A DNA stretch of 64,000 bases from Spirochaetaceae bacterium (GTDB lineage: Bacteria > Myxococcota_A > UBA9160 > UBA4427), in contig JACKFD010000001.1 of the NCBI GenBank assembly GCA_020632655.1, forward strand, positions 186,001-250,000, read 5' to 3'. The notes below the pieces were generated by a model. It saw only the letters and a program-made list of their open reading frames with translations. It did not search any database and had not been told where the DNA came from. Every line of letters begins with the position of its first letter. Within the stretch, counting starts at the first letter, position 1. The translations under genes and the position numbers were made by a program. Below are positions 25,359 to 33,734 of this stretch, piece after piece.

Positions 25359-26255
25359 TCAGCCGGGCAGGCCCAGGATCGCCTCGGTCTCCGCCATCGT
25401 CGCGAGGGGCCGACCGACCTTCCCGCACAGCTCGATCGCCTCGCGCAGCAATTCCTCGTTCGTCGGGCTGCGATCGGGCGAGTAGAACTCCTCGACACCG
25501 ACGTGCAGATGGCCGCCGCGCTCGAGGGCGAGCCGCGCGATCGGCGTCTCCATCAGGTCGCCGCCCCAGACCGAGACCGACCAGGGCAGCCCCGACCCCT
25601 CGAGCATGTCGAGGTAGGCGAGCAGCCCGTACTCGGTCGGCTCGAGGCCGAAGCTCACGCCGGGCGTCGTCGCCATCAAGCCGTAGGGGCCGCCGAAGTA
25701 GAGCTTGACCATCGAGCCCGCCGGCAGCTTCCCCGCGCGTTGCCAGGCGAGCGTCGTGCGCAGCGCGTTCGGCTCGTAGATGCCGAGGGCGGGCCCCATG
25801 CCGAGGCGCTCGCAGAACGCGAAGGCGTAGCGGACGTCGTCGTAGGAGACGCCGTAGACGCCGCCGACGGGCAGGCCGTCGGGGCCGGGCGCGCCGATGT
25901 TCGTCGAGCCCGGGTCGAAGGCGCACATGCGCAGCGGAATCTCGCGGGCGATCTGCTCGATGTGCGCGAGCTTGCCGGCCATGTCGGGGGAGGCCGTGAG
26001 CGTCGGATACCAGAGCGCGTCCGGGCGGGCCTCGAGGATCGGGCGCCAGGCGCGCAGGTAGTCGCGGGCGGCCTCGTCCCCGGCGAGGGCGATGTCGCTG
26101 TTGTGGGCGTGGACGATCGTGGCGCCGAGCGCGTAGCAGGCGAGGGCCTCGCGCACGATCTCCTCGGGCTCGCGCGGCGCGTTCGGATTCTTCTCCTTCG
26201 AGGTCATGCCGTTGATCGCGGCTTCGAGGATCACGGGGCTGTCGGGTCTCGCCAT
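25359..26255 (-). CDS. 3-keto-5-aminohexanoate cleavage (BKACE) family enzyme
   Basis: 298-residue TIM-barrel protein of the BKACE/DUF849 family. Family marks: VILEAAINGMTSKEKNPNAP at the N-terminus, the metal ligands HAHNSD (HxH, about residues 50-52), FGGPYGLMATTPG, VSVWGGD and a late HLHVGVEEFY segment that supplies further active-site residues. BKACE enzymes condense a beta-keto acid with acetyl-CoA using Zn2+, giving acetoacetate and a CoA ester. The specific keto acid is unknown. ATG at 26255. The gene is alone between the methyltransferase and a divergent lipoprotein gene. Confidence 0.9.
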   Translation of the reverse strand: MARPDSPVILEAAINGMTSKEKNPNAPREPEEIVREALACYALGATIVHAHNSDIALAGDEAARDYLRAWRPILEARPDALWYPTLTASPDMAGKLAHIEQIAREIPLRMCAFDPGSTNIGAPGPDGLPVGGVYGVSYDDVRYAFAFCERLGMGPALGIYEPNALRTTLAWQRAGKLPAGSMVKLYFGGPYGLMATTPGVSFGLEPTEYGLLAYLDMLEGSGLPWSVSVWGGDLMETPIARLALERGGHLHVGVEEFYSPDRSPTNEELLREAIELCGKVGRPLATMAETEAILGLPG

Positions 26256-26456
26256 GGCGTCTTCCTTGTCTGCGGGCCGGTGCCGAGCGTACCCCGCCCG
26301 GACCTCGCCGCCTGCGTCGCGCGAGCCCGTGACGGGGGCCACCGGACGCCCGAAAGCCCGCGCGCCCCCGGGGCGCATCCTCAAGTGGGCTTCCGGGCAG
26401 GCCGATGGGCACGCGCAGCGCCGTCTTCTACTACCCCGGCGCGTTCGAGGTCCGCG

Positions 26457-28349
26457 ATGTCCGTCCGCTTCCGCGCCCCCGAGATGACGCCCATCGTCCT
26501 GCTCCTCGCCGGCCTGCTGCTCGCGACGACGGGCTGTGTGGGGGGCGCCTGGAGGCAGGCCCTCGAGGAGGACACGCCGGCCGCCTACTACCGCTTCATG
26601 CGCGAGCACGGCGAGTCCAAGTACGCCGAGGCGGCGCGCGAGCGGCTCGAGTTCCACAAGCTGCGACGCAACCCCTCGCTCTCGGGCTTCGCCGCGTTCC
26701 GCAAGCGCTTTCCGGACAGCGACCTCGTCGACGAGCTGATGCCCGCCCTCGAGAAGCCGGCCTTCGAGGCCGCGCGGGCCCAGGGCACGGCCGAGGCCTA
26801 CCTCGCCTTCCTCGACGACTTCCCGCGAGGCGCCGAGGCCGCCCGGGCGCGGGGCAACGCAGACTACGTGGCGGCCGGTGGATTCGGTGGCGACCCCGAG
26901 CGGCTCGCGCAGTTTGCTCGGGAGCATCCCGAGAGCGACTTCGCGGCGGAGGCCGAGCGGACGGTCGCCGCGGTCGCGGCGCGCCACGCGGGACGGATCG
27001 ATCGGGTGGCGCTCGTGATCGCGCTCGACGAGACCGCGCCCGAGGCGAGACGCGTGCGCCAGGCACTCACGGAGCGGATCGAGGACCAGGCCGAGCGGCT
27101 CGGCGTCCAGATCGTGCCGGTCCCACCGCAGGCCGACCCCCAGGCGCCCGGCGTCCCGGCCGCTCGGCTCGAGGTGCGCCACGTCGAGCAGGCCCTCGCG
27201 GCGGATGCGGCGGGCGGCGCGCTGGCCCGACCGCTCGTGCAGGGCGTGACGGAGGTGGTCTTCCGCGACCGGCCCTCGGGCGAGGCGATCGCCCAGCGCC
27301 GCTTCGAGGTCAACGTCGAGGACAAGGCCCACGTGCCCGGCACCTCGGTGCTCTTCTCCGCCGCGGGTCGGCGCTTCTGGGACGAGTTCTTCGTGCCCCT
27401 CGCTCGCTGGCGCAACGACCACACGATCCGTCCGCCGATCGCACTCGGCCGGCCGGTGGTCGACGTCGATGGCGCCGGTGATCGCGCGATCGCGCTCTAC
27501 GAGGACGGGGACTTCGATCTGCTCGGCCTCGAGGATCCGATGGAGCCCGTCACGCTCGCCCACTACTCCCGCGGCGAGGACCACGAGAAGTGGAGCGGTG
27601 TGCGCATCGTCGGTCCGCGCATCGCACTCTACGGCGAGGAGGGACTCGAGCTCGTGCGCTTCACGCCCGAGGGCCCGGTCGCCGAGCGGACCTTCGATCG
27701 CGGTCAGATCGGGCGCGTTCTCGGGCTCGCGCCGCTCGGCGACGCGATCGTGATCGTCGGCGCGAAGGGCATGCAGTGGCTCGATCCCGAGACGGGCGAG
27801 ATGCGGCGCGTGATGCGCCGCGTCGTCCACGGTGTCGATGCCGTGGACGAGACGCTGGTCTTCGTCGACGAGGAGACGGTCTATCTCGCGACCCTCGACA
27901 TGCTGGCCGAGGGGCGCGTGATCGCCCAGCTCAAGCTCGGTCGCACCTTCGGCCCGAACAACGTGCGTGTGCTCGACCGGACGGCGATCGTGACGGGTCC
28001 GGGGGGTGCACTCGTGATCGACGTCGACGACCCGCACCACCCGAAGGCCCTGGCGAAGCTCTCCTCGCGCTCGATCGGCGAGATCCTGGATGCGACGCGC
28101 GTGCGCGGTCGCACCTTCCTGGTCGGAGAGCGCGGTCTGCAGGTCCTCGACCCCGGACTGCGTCGGGTCGAGGAGACGGTCGACGTCGGTCCCCGGCAGC
28201 GCGTGACGGTCATGGGCCGACATCTGGTGGCCGCCGCGAACGATGGCATCCAGGTCGTCGACGCGACGCCCTGGGCCGAGGGCCCCGCGCCGGCCGCCGT
28301 GCCGGGCGCGGCGGCGACGGAGTCCCTGCTCGACGGTTCGGGCTTCTAG
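26457..28349 (+). CDS. Lipoprotein with C-terminal beta-propeller-like repeats
   Basis: 630 residues. An export signal with a cysteine (LLLATTGCVGG) suggests a lipoprotein, although the residues before the Cys are not ideal. Residues 40-170 are helical with TPR-like spacing (YYRFMREHGESKYAEAARERL; YLAFLDDFPRGAEAARA). A middle alpha/beta region follows, and from about residue 330 to the end there are regular beta-strand repeats of the LVIVD/WD-like kind (VRVLDRTAIVTGPGGALVIDVDDPHHPKAL and similar phrases). Two ATGs (26457, 26484) are possible; the first supplies positive charges. No enzyme motif. The gene converges with the next hypothetical gene (13 bp between stops). Confidence 0.7.
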   Translation: MSVRFRAPEMTPIVLLLAGLLLATTGCVGGAWRQALEEDTPAAYYRFMREHGESKYAEAARERLEFHKLRRNPSLSGFAAFRKRFPDSDLVDELMPALEKPAFEAARAQGTAEAYLAFLDDFPRGAEAARARGNADYVAAGGFGGDPERLAQFAREHPESDFAAEAERTVAAVAARHAGRIDRVALVIALDETAPEARRVRQALTERIEDQAERLGVQIVPVPPQADPQAPGVPAARLEVRHVEQALAADAAGGALARPLVQGVTEVVFRDRPSGEAIAQRRFEVNVEDKAHVPGTSVLFSAAGRRFWDEFFVPLARWRNDHTIRPPIALGRPVVDVDGAGDRAIALYEDGDFDLLGLEDPMEPVTLAHYSRGEDHEKWSGVRIVGPRIALYGEEGLELVRFTPEGPVAERTFDRGQIGRVLGLAPLGDAIVIVGAKGMQWLDPETGEMRRVMRRVVHGVDAVDETLVFVDEETVYLATLDMLAEGRVIAQLKLGRTFGPNNVRVLDRTAIVTGPGGALVIDVDDPHHPKALAKLSSRSIGEILDATRVRGRTFLVGERGLQVLDPGLRRVEETVDVGPRQRVTVMGRHLVAAANDGIQVVDATPWAEGPAPAAVPGAAATESLLDGSGF

Positions 28350-28362
28350 ACGCTCCGCCCGA

Positions 28363-29262
28363 TCAGCGCAGGCCGAGCCGACCCGGCGCGACGTCGCTTC
28401 GCAGCAGCAGGATGTCCGGCCCCTTGCGGTGCAGCGGCATGCGATGGCCCACGTAACGGCCATCCCTCGCATCGAACCAGAACGACAGCTTCGGGAGCAG
28501 CCGCGCCGCCAGCCACGCGACCGCCTCGCCGAGATCCGGCCCGTAGCGCACCTCGACGAGGGCGTTGCCGTCGTCCGCGGCCGGCGCCCGCACCGCGATC
28601 ATCGCGTGCAGCACGGGCTCGCCCTTGCAGGCGGCGAGCTGGAAGCGGAGCTGGTCCTGGCGACCCTCGAGGATCGGTCGGAAGAGGAGCTGGATCGGGA
28701 CGTTCACGACGTGATCGTCCTCGGGCAGCTCGAGCTGTCGGCCGCGCTCGTGGCCGAGCAGCCGGAGGTCTGCGTCGACGTCGAACGGGAGCCGGGCGCC
28801 CTCGGCCGGTGCGACGTCGCCGGGCGCCGTGAGGGAGGGCGTCGGTGGGTAGCAGCTCACCCTGCGTCGCTCGTGATCGACCACCAGCAGGTCGAGTGCC
28901 TCGCCGTCGGCCCGGGTCGCGCGGGAACGCTGCTCGAGCAGTCGCAGACGCGGCGCCCCGTCTTCGTCCACGGGCTCGACCGGGGCGAGACGCGCCCGGG
29001 AGACGTTGCGCCCGCCGCCGTCCACGGCCAGCACGACGGTCATGGTGAGCACGCCCGTCTCGTCCGTCGACATCTCGAAGGAGGAACGTCCGACCGCGCG
29101 TCCCGACTCGTCGTAGGTCGTTGCGTCCATTGCCTCCGGATCGGGAGCGGGCTCGAGGAGCAGACCCGAGCGGGCGGCCGCCGGCGGTGCGGGTGCGATC
29201 AAGAGCGCGGATACGAAGGCGGCGGCGATCGCGAGCGCTCGATGCACGGGCGGGGCGGGCAT
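28363..29262 (-). CDS. Exported hypothetical protein
   Basis: 299 residues, not recognised. N-terminal signal peptide (VHRALAIAAAFVSALLIAPAPPAAA). The mature protein is beta-rich with no known motif; two cysteines (SCYPP, AACKGEP) could form a disulfide. The C-terminal segment FWFDARDGRYVGHRMPLHRKG is basic and aromatic. It diverges from the MBL-fold gene with a 229-bp gap. Probably periplasmic. No function offered. Confidence 0.7.
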   Translation of the reverse strand: MPAPPVHRALAIAAAFVSALLIAPAPPAAARSGLLLEPAPDPEAMDATTYDESGRAVGRSSFEMSTDETGVLTMTVVLAVDGGGRNVSRARLAPVEPVDEDGAPRLRLLEQRSRATRADGEALDLLVVDHERRRVSCYPPTPSLTAPGDVAPAEGARLPFDVDADLRLLGHERGRQLELPEDDHVVNVPIQLLFRPILEGRQDQLRFQLAACKGEPVLHAMIAVRAPAADDGNALVEVRYGPDLGEAVAWLAARLLPKLSFWFDARDGRYVGHRMPLHRKGPDILLLRSDVAPGRLGLR

Positions 29263-29491
29263 TGCGCGAGCATACCCCACGAAGGGAGGTCGACTTCGTC
29301 GCGCAGTCCGAGCGCACGCCGTGTGCAGGGATCGATCGGCGATGCGGACAGGATGAGTGCAGCGCACGGGGCCCGACGTGGCATGCTGCGTGTGCTGCAA
29401 CCGGGTCGCGACGTCGAGCCGATGCATCCCGGGCGCGAATTGCGACGCGGACGTCACGGCGTCGGTCGGGGCCGCGCGCTACGCTGCGCGC

Positions 29492-30634
29492 ATGCCGAAG
29501 GTCTGGACTCGCAGGCGAGCCGGAACCCCGGAGCCCGGGCCTGCTCGTCTCGTCCGCAGCCCGGCTCCGAATCGTCCGGAAATCCATCAGATCGTCCTGC
29601 CGCTCGCGCCGCGGGATACGCGCTCTTCGGCAGCGCCCTCGAGCGGCTGGGCCCTCGACTCGGTGCAGGTCTACCTGATCGAGGACGAGCCGCTCACGCT
29701 CGTGGACACGGGCGTCCGCTCCGCCGCGAGCCGGATCGCGCTCGAGAGTGCGCTCGACGAGCTGGGCTACGGCCTCTCGGACCTTCGCCGGATCGTACTC
29801 ACCCACGCGCATCGCGATCACATGGGACTCGTCGAGACGATCCGCTCCGTATCACCCGATCTCGAGTGCTGGGTACACGAGGCGGACGCCGCCGTCGTCG
29901 AGGACTACGGGCAGGCGATCCGCGATCGCATCGAGCAGCTCTCGTCGCTCTTCCTCGAGCACGGCGTGCCGACCGCCGTCGTCGACGGGCTCCATGCGGA
30001 CCGATTGGCGGGGCTCGCGGTCGATGAGGCCGAGGGCGAGGCGACGCGCGTCACGCGCCGGCTGCGCGATGGTGACGCGGTCGCCGGCAAGCGGATCGGC
30101 TTGCGGGTCCATCACGCGCCCGGCCATACGCCGGGACACGTGCTGCTCGAGGACGAGGCGTCCGGGGTGCTGCTGACCGGCGACCTCGTGATGGGGCAGG
30201 CGATGCCGCATGCGGAGACCTGCTACCTCGACGAGATGGCGATGCCCGGCGATCCAGCGCGACGACGGCCGCGCTTCCGCGGGCTCGTCGAGATGCGTCG
30301 CAGCTTGCGGCGGCTGCGAGGACGTCCCTTCGGCGTGCTGCTGCCGGGCTATGGCGGGGTGCTCCGTCGTGCGGACCGCGCGATCCGCGACACGCTCCTC
30401 TACTACGACGTCCGGATCCAGCGCATCGAGCGCGGACTACGACACCTGGCGGCGATGGGGCAGGACGTGACCGTCTACGAGCTCTGGAAGTCGCTCTTCC
30501 CGCCGGACGAGGCGCCCGGTCCGATGCGATCGCATCTGCTGCTGCTGATCGGCGCGCTCGATTGCCTCGAGGAGGACGGCGCGGTCGTGACCGAGCGCCG
30601 CGAGGACGGCGTGCTCACCCACCACCATCGTTAG
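29492..30634 (+). CDS. MBL-fold metallo-hydrolase
   Basis: 380 residues. Metallo-beta-lactamase fold with the metal-binding HAHRDH motif (THAHRDHMG), later HHAPGHTPGH and TGDLVMG, and a C-terminal winged-helix-like segment (ELWKSLFPPDEAPGPMRSHLLLLIGALDCLEEDGAV). That tail is shared with LACTB2/RNase-Z-like hydrolases acting on small thioesters or esters. No signal peptide. ATG at 29492 (MPKVWTRRRAG). It converges with the sugar-dehydrogenase gene (9 bp between stops). Substrate unknown. Confidence 0.9.
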   Translation: MPKVWTRRRAGTPEPGPARLVRSPAPNRPEIHQIVLPLAPRDTRSSAAPSSGWALDSVQVYLIEDEPLTLVDTGVRSAASRIALESALDELGYGLSDLRRIVLTHAHRDHMGLVETIRSVSPDLECWVHEADAAVVEDYGQAIRDRIEQLSSLFLEHGVPTAVVDGLHADRLAGLAVDEAEGEATRVTRRLRDGDAVAGKRIGLRVHHAPGHTPGHVLLEDEASGVLLTGDLVMGQAMPHAETCYLDEMAMPGDPARRRPRFRGLVEMRRSLRRLRGRPFGVLLPGYGGVLRRADRAIRDTLLYYDVRIQRIERGLRHLAAMGQDVTVYELWKSLFPPDEAPGPMRSHLLLLIGALDCLEEDGAVVTERREDGVLTHHHR

Positions 30635-30643
30635 TCCGCGCGA

Positions 30644-32188
30644 TCAGTCTCCGTGCGTCTCGAGCAGATGCACGGCGAGCGCGCGCCGATCCGCCTCCGG
30701 CAGGTCGAAGATCGGCATCGGTGACTGCGGCGTCAGGAAATACGCCGTGAGGGCGTCGAGGGTGTAGCGGCCGGCGAGTTCGCGCAGCGGCTTCACGACG
30801 GCGCCGGCCTCGGCCTGCGCCGCGACGTGGCAGGTGCCGCAGGCGAGCTCGTCGAAGAGCGATGCGCCCCGGCTTGCGAGCGCTCTTCGATCGGCGGCCG
30901 GCAAGGCGGCGAGCGGATCGGTCCGGTCGTCGCTCGAACCGGTTCGGAAGCGGTCGAAGAAGCCGCCCGACTCCGACGCGCGGGCCGCCTCGGCGGCGCT
31001 CTGCGGGGCCATCCGGTAGATCACGCCGGCGTAGTCGTCGGAGACGTAGAAGCGGCCGTCCCCCGCCTCGATCACGTCGACGGGCCGGCCGATCACGTCG
31101 TCGCCCTCGGCGAAGCCGGTGAGGAAGTCGCGCTCCTCGATGTCGCCGGCCGGATTCCAATGCAGCGAGACGACCTTGTAGCCATCGAGCTCCGAGCGGT
31201 TCCAGGAGCCGTGCAGTGCGACGAGGGCGGCGTCGCGATAGGCCGCGGGGGCTTCGGGATCGCGGACGAAGCTGATGCCGAGGGGCGCGTTGTGTGCGCG
31301 GAAGCCGTGTGCGGGCGGGATCGCCCGGGCGATCTCCGCCTCGTGGCCCGCCCCGAGGTCCGGATCCGGGCGGTTGTCGCCGTTGGCCCAGGGCCAGCCG
31401 TAGAAGCCGCCGCGCTCGATCCGGTTGAGCTCGCAGGGCGGGAAGTCGTCGCCGAGCAGGTCGCGGCCGTTGTCGGTGGCGTAGAGGTCGTTCGTACCCG
31501 GCTGCCAGTCGAAGCCCACGGAGTTGCGCAGGCCCGAGGCGTAGATCTCGCCGCCGCTGCCGTCGGGCTCGAAGCGCAGGATCGTCGCGCGGCGCGGGTC
31601 CTCCTCCTCGCAGACGTTGCAGCTCGATCCGACGTGGAGGTAGAGCCCGCCGTCGGGGCCGAAGCGGAGCGTCCGGGACCAGTGGTTGCCGCCCGGCGGC
31701 AGGCCCTCGACGATCCGCTCGATCGGGCCGGCCGCCTCGATCGTGTCCGGGCCCGACTCCCGGTAGGGGATCCGGGCGATCGCCCCGGTCTCACCGACGT
31801 AGAGGTGGCCCCCCCGGAAGTCGAGTCCGTGGGGTCGGTCCAGACCGTCGACGAGCACCCGGTTGCCGTCGGAGCGCCCGTCGCCGTCCGCATCGCGCTC
31901 GACGAGCAGGATCCGGCCGGTCCGGGGCTGGCTGACGAGCAGGCTCCCGCCCGGACTGAGGCGCATGAAGCGGGCATTCTCGATCCCGTCGGCGAAGATC
32001 GAGACCGAGAGCCCCTCGGCGGGCCGGAGCCGGCGCGCGATCAGGGCGTCCGTCGGGGCGCGGCGTCCGCGGCCGAGGATCGAGTTCAGGATCGGGCCCT
32101 TCACGACCAGCCCGTCGGGCAGCAGCAGCGTGCAGGCGCCCACGCCGACCACTCCGAGGACCACGAACGCCAGGATCCATCGCCGCAT
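30644..32188 (-). CDS. Glucose/sorbosone dehydrogenase fused to cytochrome c
   Basis: 514 residues. N-terminal signal (ILAFVVLGVVGVGAC, possible lipobox VGAC), then a six-bladed GSDH-type propeller (about residues 50-400) with HGLDF, NHWSRTLRFGPDGGLY, GLRNSVGFDWQPGTNDLYATDNGRDLLGDD and APLGISF landmarks. The C-terminal 80 residues form a small class I cytochrome c with a CGTCH haem motif (about residue 447) and a late Met in the SPMPIFDLP segment as likely sixth ligand. The domains suggest a periplasmic PQQ-type dehydrogenase that passes electrons to its own haem. ATG at 32188 with GGAGGGG upstream. Confidence 0.88.
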   Translation of the reverse strand: MRRWILAFVVLGVVGVGACTLLLPDGLVVKGPILNSILGRGRRAPTDALIARRLRPAEGLSVSIFADGIENARFMRLSPGGSLLVSQPRTGRILLVERDADGDGRSDGNRVLVDGLDRPHGLDFRGGHLYVGETGAIARIPYRESGPDTIEAAGPIERIVEGLPPGGNHWSRTLRFGPDGGLYLHVGSSCNVCEEEDPRRATILRFEPDGSGGEIYASGLRNSVGFDWQPGTNDLYATDNGRDLLGDDFPPCELNRIERGGFYGWPWANGDNRPDPDLGAGHEAEIARAIPPAHGFRAHNAPLGISFVRDPEAPAAYRDAALVALHGSWNRSELDGYKVVSLHWNPAGDIEERDFLTGFAEGDDVIGRPVDVIEAGDGRFYVSDDYAGVIYRMAPQSAAEAARASESGGFFDRFRTGSSDDRTDPLAALPAADRRALASRGASLFDELACGTCHVAAQAEAGAVVKPLRELAGRYTLDALTAYFLTPQSPMPIFDLPEADRRALAVHLLETHGD

Positions 32189-32339
32189 CGACCCCTCCCC
32201 GCCGAGGCGGCGCACCCCGCCGAGGCGCGCGCGAGGGTACCCTACGCGGGCCGGTGCGCCCGGCGGCCCGGGCGGGCGGGGCGCCCTTCAGACGAGTCGC
32301 CCGGCGGCCGATTTTCTGTCCGGATTTCCCGGTGGGACC

Positions 32340-32368
32340 TTGACGAAAGCCCTGCGCTGGCGGATACA
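32340..32368 (+). promoter_or_regulatory. Candidate sigma70-type promoter for rplX
   Basis: TTGACG (-35, five of six matches to consensus) at 32340-32345, a 17-bp spacer, then GATACA at 32363-32368 as a weaker -10. It lies about 45 bp before the rplX start in the divergent region between the sugar dehydrogenase and rplX. Confidence 0.5.
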
Positions 32369-32413
32369 TAGGCGCTCTTCATCCCGGCCCGTGCGTGCCG
32401 GAGGCAGGATCCA

Positions 32414-32749
32414 ATGCAGAAGATTCGTAAGGGCGACCTGGTCCAGGTCGTGAGCGGGGCCGGCGCGGCCAAGAAGGTCCAGGGTCGCGTCATCGCGGTC
32501 GACCCGCAGCAGGGCCGCGTGCGCGTCGAGGGCGTGCGCGTGCAGAAGCATCATCTCAAGCCCGGGCGAAGCGGCGCGCGCGAAGGCGGCATCGTCGAGA
32601 GCGAGGGTTATGTCGACGCCTCGAACGTGATGCTCGTGCATCCGGGGGACGGCAAGCCCTCTCGTGTGCGGATCGAGCTGCGCGACGGCAAGCGCGTGCG
32701 GGTCTTCGCGCGCGGTGGCGACGTCGTCCCGGAGCCGGTGGGGGCCTGA
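32414..32749 (+). CDS. rplX: 50S ribosomal protein L24
   Basis: 111 residues, the usual size. KOW motif at the N-terminus (KIRKGDLVQVVSGAGAAKK), the V-x-V-E-G-V core, KHHLKPG, and the GGIVESEGYVDASNVMLVHP block all fit L24, an assembly initiator of the large subunit. The motif usually reads G-x-D-K-G-K; here it is GAGAAKK. A GGAGG ribosome binding site precedes the ATG at 32414. Unusually, it is not within the spc operon: its neighbours are a divergent sugar dehydrogenase and rpmG downstream (115 bp). Whether another rplX exists elsewhere cannot be seen. Confidence 0.95.
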   Translation: MQKIRKGDLVQVVSGAGAAKKVQGRVIAVDPQQGRVRVEGVRVQKHHLKPGRSGAREGGIVESEGYVDASNVMLVHPGDGKPSRVRIELRDGKRVRVFARGGDVVPEPVGA

Positions 32750-32864
32750 AGACGGTCGTCGTTCGCCCCGCTCGCGCGATGCGCGACGCGGCGAGTGCGA
32801 CGGATCGCAGCAGGAGAGGCGAGTGAGCGCGTAGACCGCGCCGCCCGCGAAGGACGGAAGGCAG

Positions 32865-33032
32865 ATGGCGAAGAGCAAGCGCGAACAGATCAAGCTCGAG
32901 TCCACGGCGGGGACCGGTCACTTCTACACGACGTCGAAGAACCGGACGAACACGCCCAACAAGCTCGAGTTCAAGAAGTACGACCCCGTCGTACGCAAGC
33001 ACGTCCTCTACAAAGAGACGAAGCTCAAGTAG
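32865..33032 (+). CDS. rpmG: 50S ribosomal protein L33
   Basis: 55 residues, typical length. The sequence begins MAKSKREQIKLESTAGTGHF and ends RKHVLYKETKLK, matching the cysteine-free, Gram-negative (zinc-independent) L33 type almost motif for motif. ATG at 32865 with GGAAGGC just upstream. It sits 115 bp after rplX on the same strand and before the ferredoxin gene; a GC hairpin at 33060-33081 follows. In many bacteria rpmG is next to secE or rpmB; here it is with rplX. Confidence 0.96.
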   Translation: MAKSKREQIKLESTAGTGHFYTTSKNRTNTPNKLEFKKYDPVVRKHVLYKETKLK

Positions 33033-33059
33033 ACCATCGAGCTCGAGCCGTGCGCTGTG

Positions 33060-33081
33060 CGCCCCGGCCCGCGTCGGGGCG
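33060..33081 (+). terminator. GC-rich hairpin after rpmG
   Basis: A perfect 7-bp stem CGCCCCG/CGGGGCG with an 8-nt loop, 27 bp after the rpmG stop. No T-run follows, so it may be a weak terminator or an mRNA 3'-end stabiliser. Confidence 0.45.
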
Positions 33082-33187
33082 TCCGCGTTCGGCCGATCGT
33101 CGGCGGGGGCCGGCGCATCCGCAGAGCTGGGACCGAGCGAGCGGGCCGCAAGGCGCGTGAGCGAACGAGAGTGGAGAGGGAGCCGAG

Positions 33188-33544
33188 ATGGCCTGGGTGA
33201 TCACCCGAATGTGTCGCGATTGTCTGGATATGGCCTGCGTCGAGGTCTGTCCCGTGGACTGCATCGTCCAGCACAAGGACAAGGGCGACGCCGACGGCTA
33301 CGAGAACCAGCTCTACATCGATCCCGAGGAGTGCATCAACTGCGGCGTCTGCGAGCCGGAGTGCCCCTGGGAGGCGATCTTCGAGGACGAGCAGGTGCCC
33401 GCGGTCTTCCAGGAGGACGTCGCCCTCAACGCGAAGATCGTCGAGGACCGGGACAGCTTCGAGGTGCCCGAGCGCGAGGACGTGGAGGTGCCGAGCCCCG
33501 ACCAGATCGCCGAGAACAAGGCGAAGTGGGGCTACGACGGCTGA
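33188..33544 (+). CDS. 4Fe-4S / 7Fe-type ferredoxin
   Basis: 118 residues. The N-terminal cluster region has cysteines in CRDCLDMACVEVCPVDC and the second in CINCGVCEPECPW; the wider spacing in the first is typical of FdxA-like [3Fe-4S][4Fe-4S] ferredoxins. An acidic C-terminal tail of about 50 residues ends AENKAKWGYDG, as in other FdxA-like proteins. Low-potential electron carrier in the cytoplasm. It could serve the P450s and Rieske oxygenase nearby but is not in an operon with them. GGAGAGGGAG precedes the ATG at 33188. A strong hairpin follows at 33595. Confidence 0.93.
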   Translation: MAWVITRMCRDCLDMACVEVCPVDCIVQHKDKGDADGYENQLYIDPEECINCGVCEPECPWEAIFEDEQVPAVFQEDVALNAKIVEDRDSFEVPEREDVEVPSPDQIAENKAKWGYDG

Positions 33545-33594
33545 TCGCGCCGACGGTCGGGACGCGCATCGTCTCCGCCGGAACCAGACCTCAC

Positions 33595-33629
33595 GAACGG
33601 CCGGCCGCCCCGATGGGCGCCGGCCGTTC
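33595..33629. terminator. Strong hairpin between convergent ferredoxin and aroE
   Basis: An 11-bp perfect inverted repeat GAACGGCCGGC/GCCGGCCGTTC that extends inward with GC pairs and a one-base bulge around a CGAT loop. It lies between two convergent genes and can serve as a bidirectional terminator. Only a short T-containing stretch follows. Confidence 0.7.
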
Positions 33630-33734
33630 TGCATTCCGGCTGCCGTGCGGACGCCGGATGCGTCGCGCCCGATCGCCCCGCGCCGATCCACGCCCCTTTC
33701 CATCGCCCCGCGCCGCCCCGCGCCGCACCCCGTC

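Noticed and set aside
21539..25498. A single 1,319-codon frame that seems to join amidase and other sequence
   Set aside because: The upstream half is antisense or out-of-frame read-through; the amidase clearly starts at 23044 with a Tat signal, and the methyltransferase occupies the other part in its own frame.
33033..33187. tRNA gene between rpmG and the ferredoxin
   Set aside because: rpmG is often next to tRNA-Trp and secE, so this was examined; no cloverleaf or T-arm consensus is present, only a GC hairpin.
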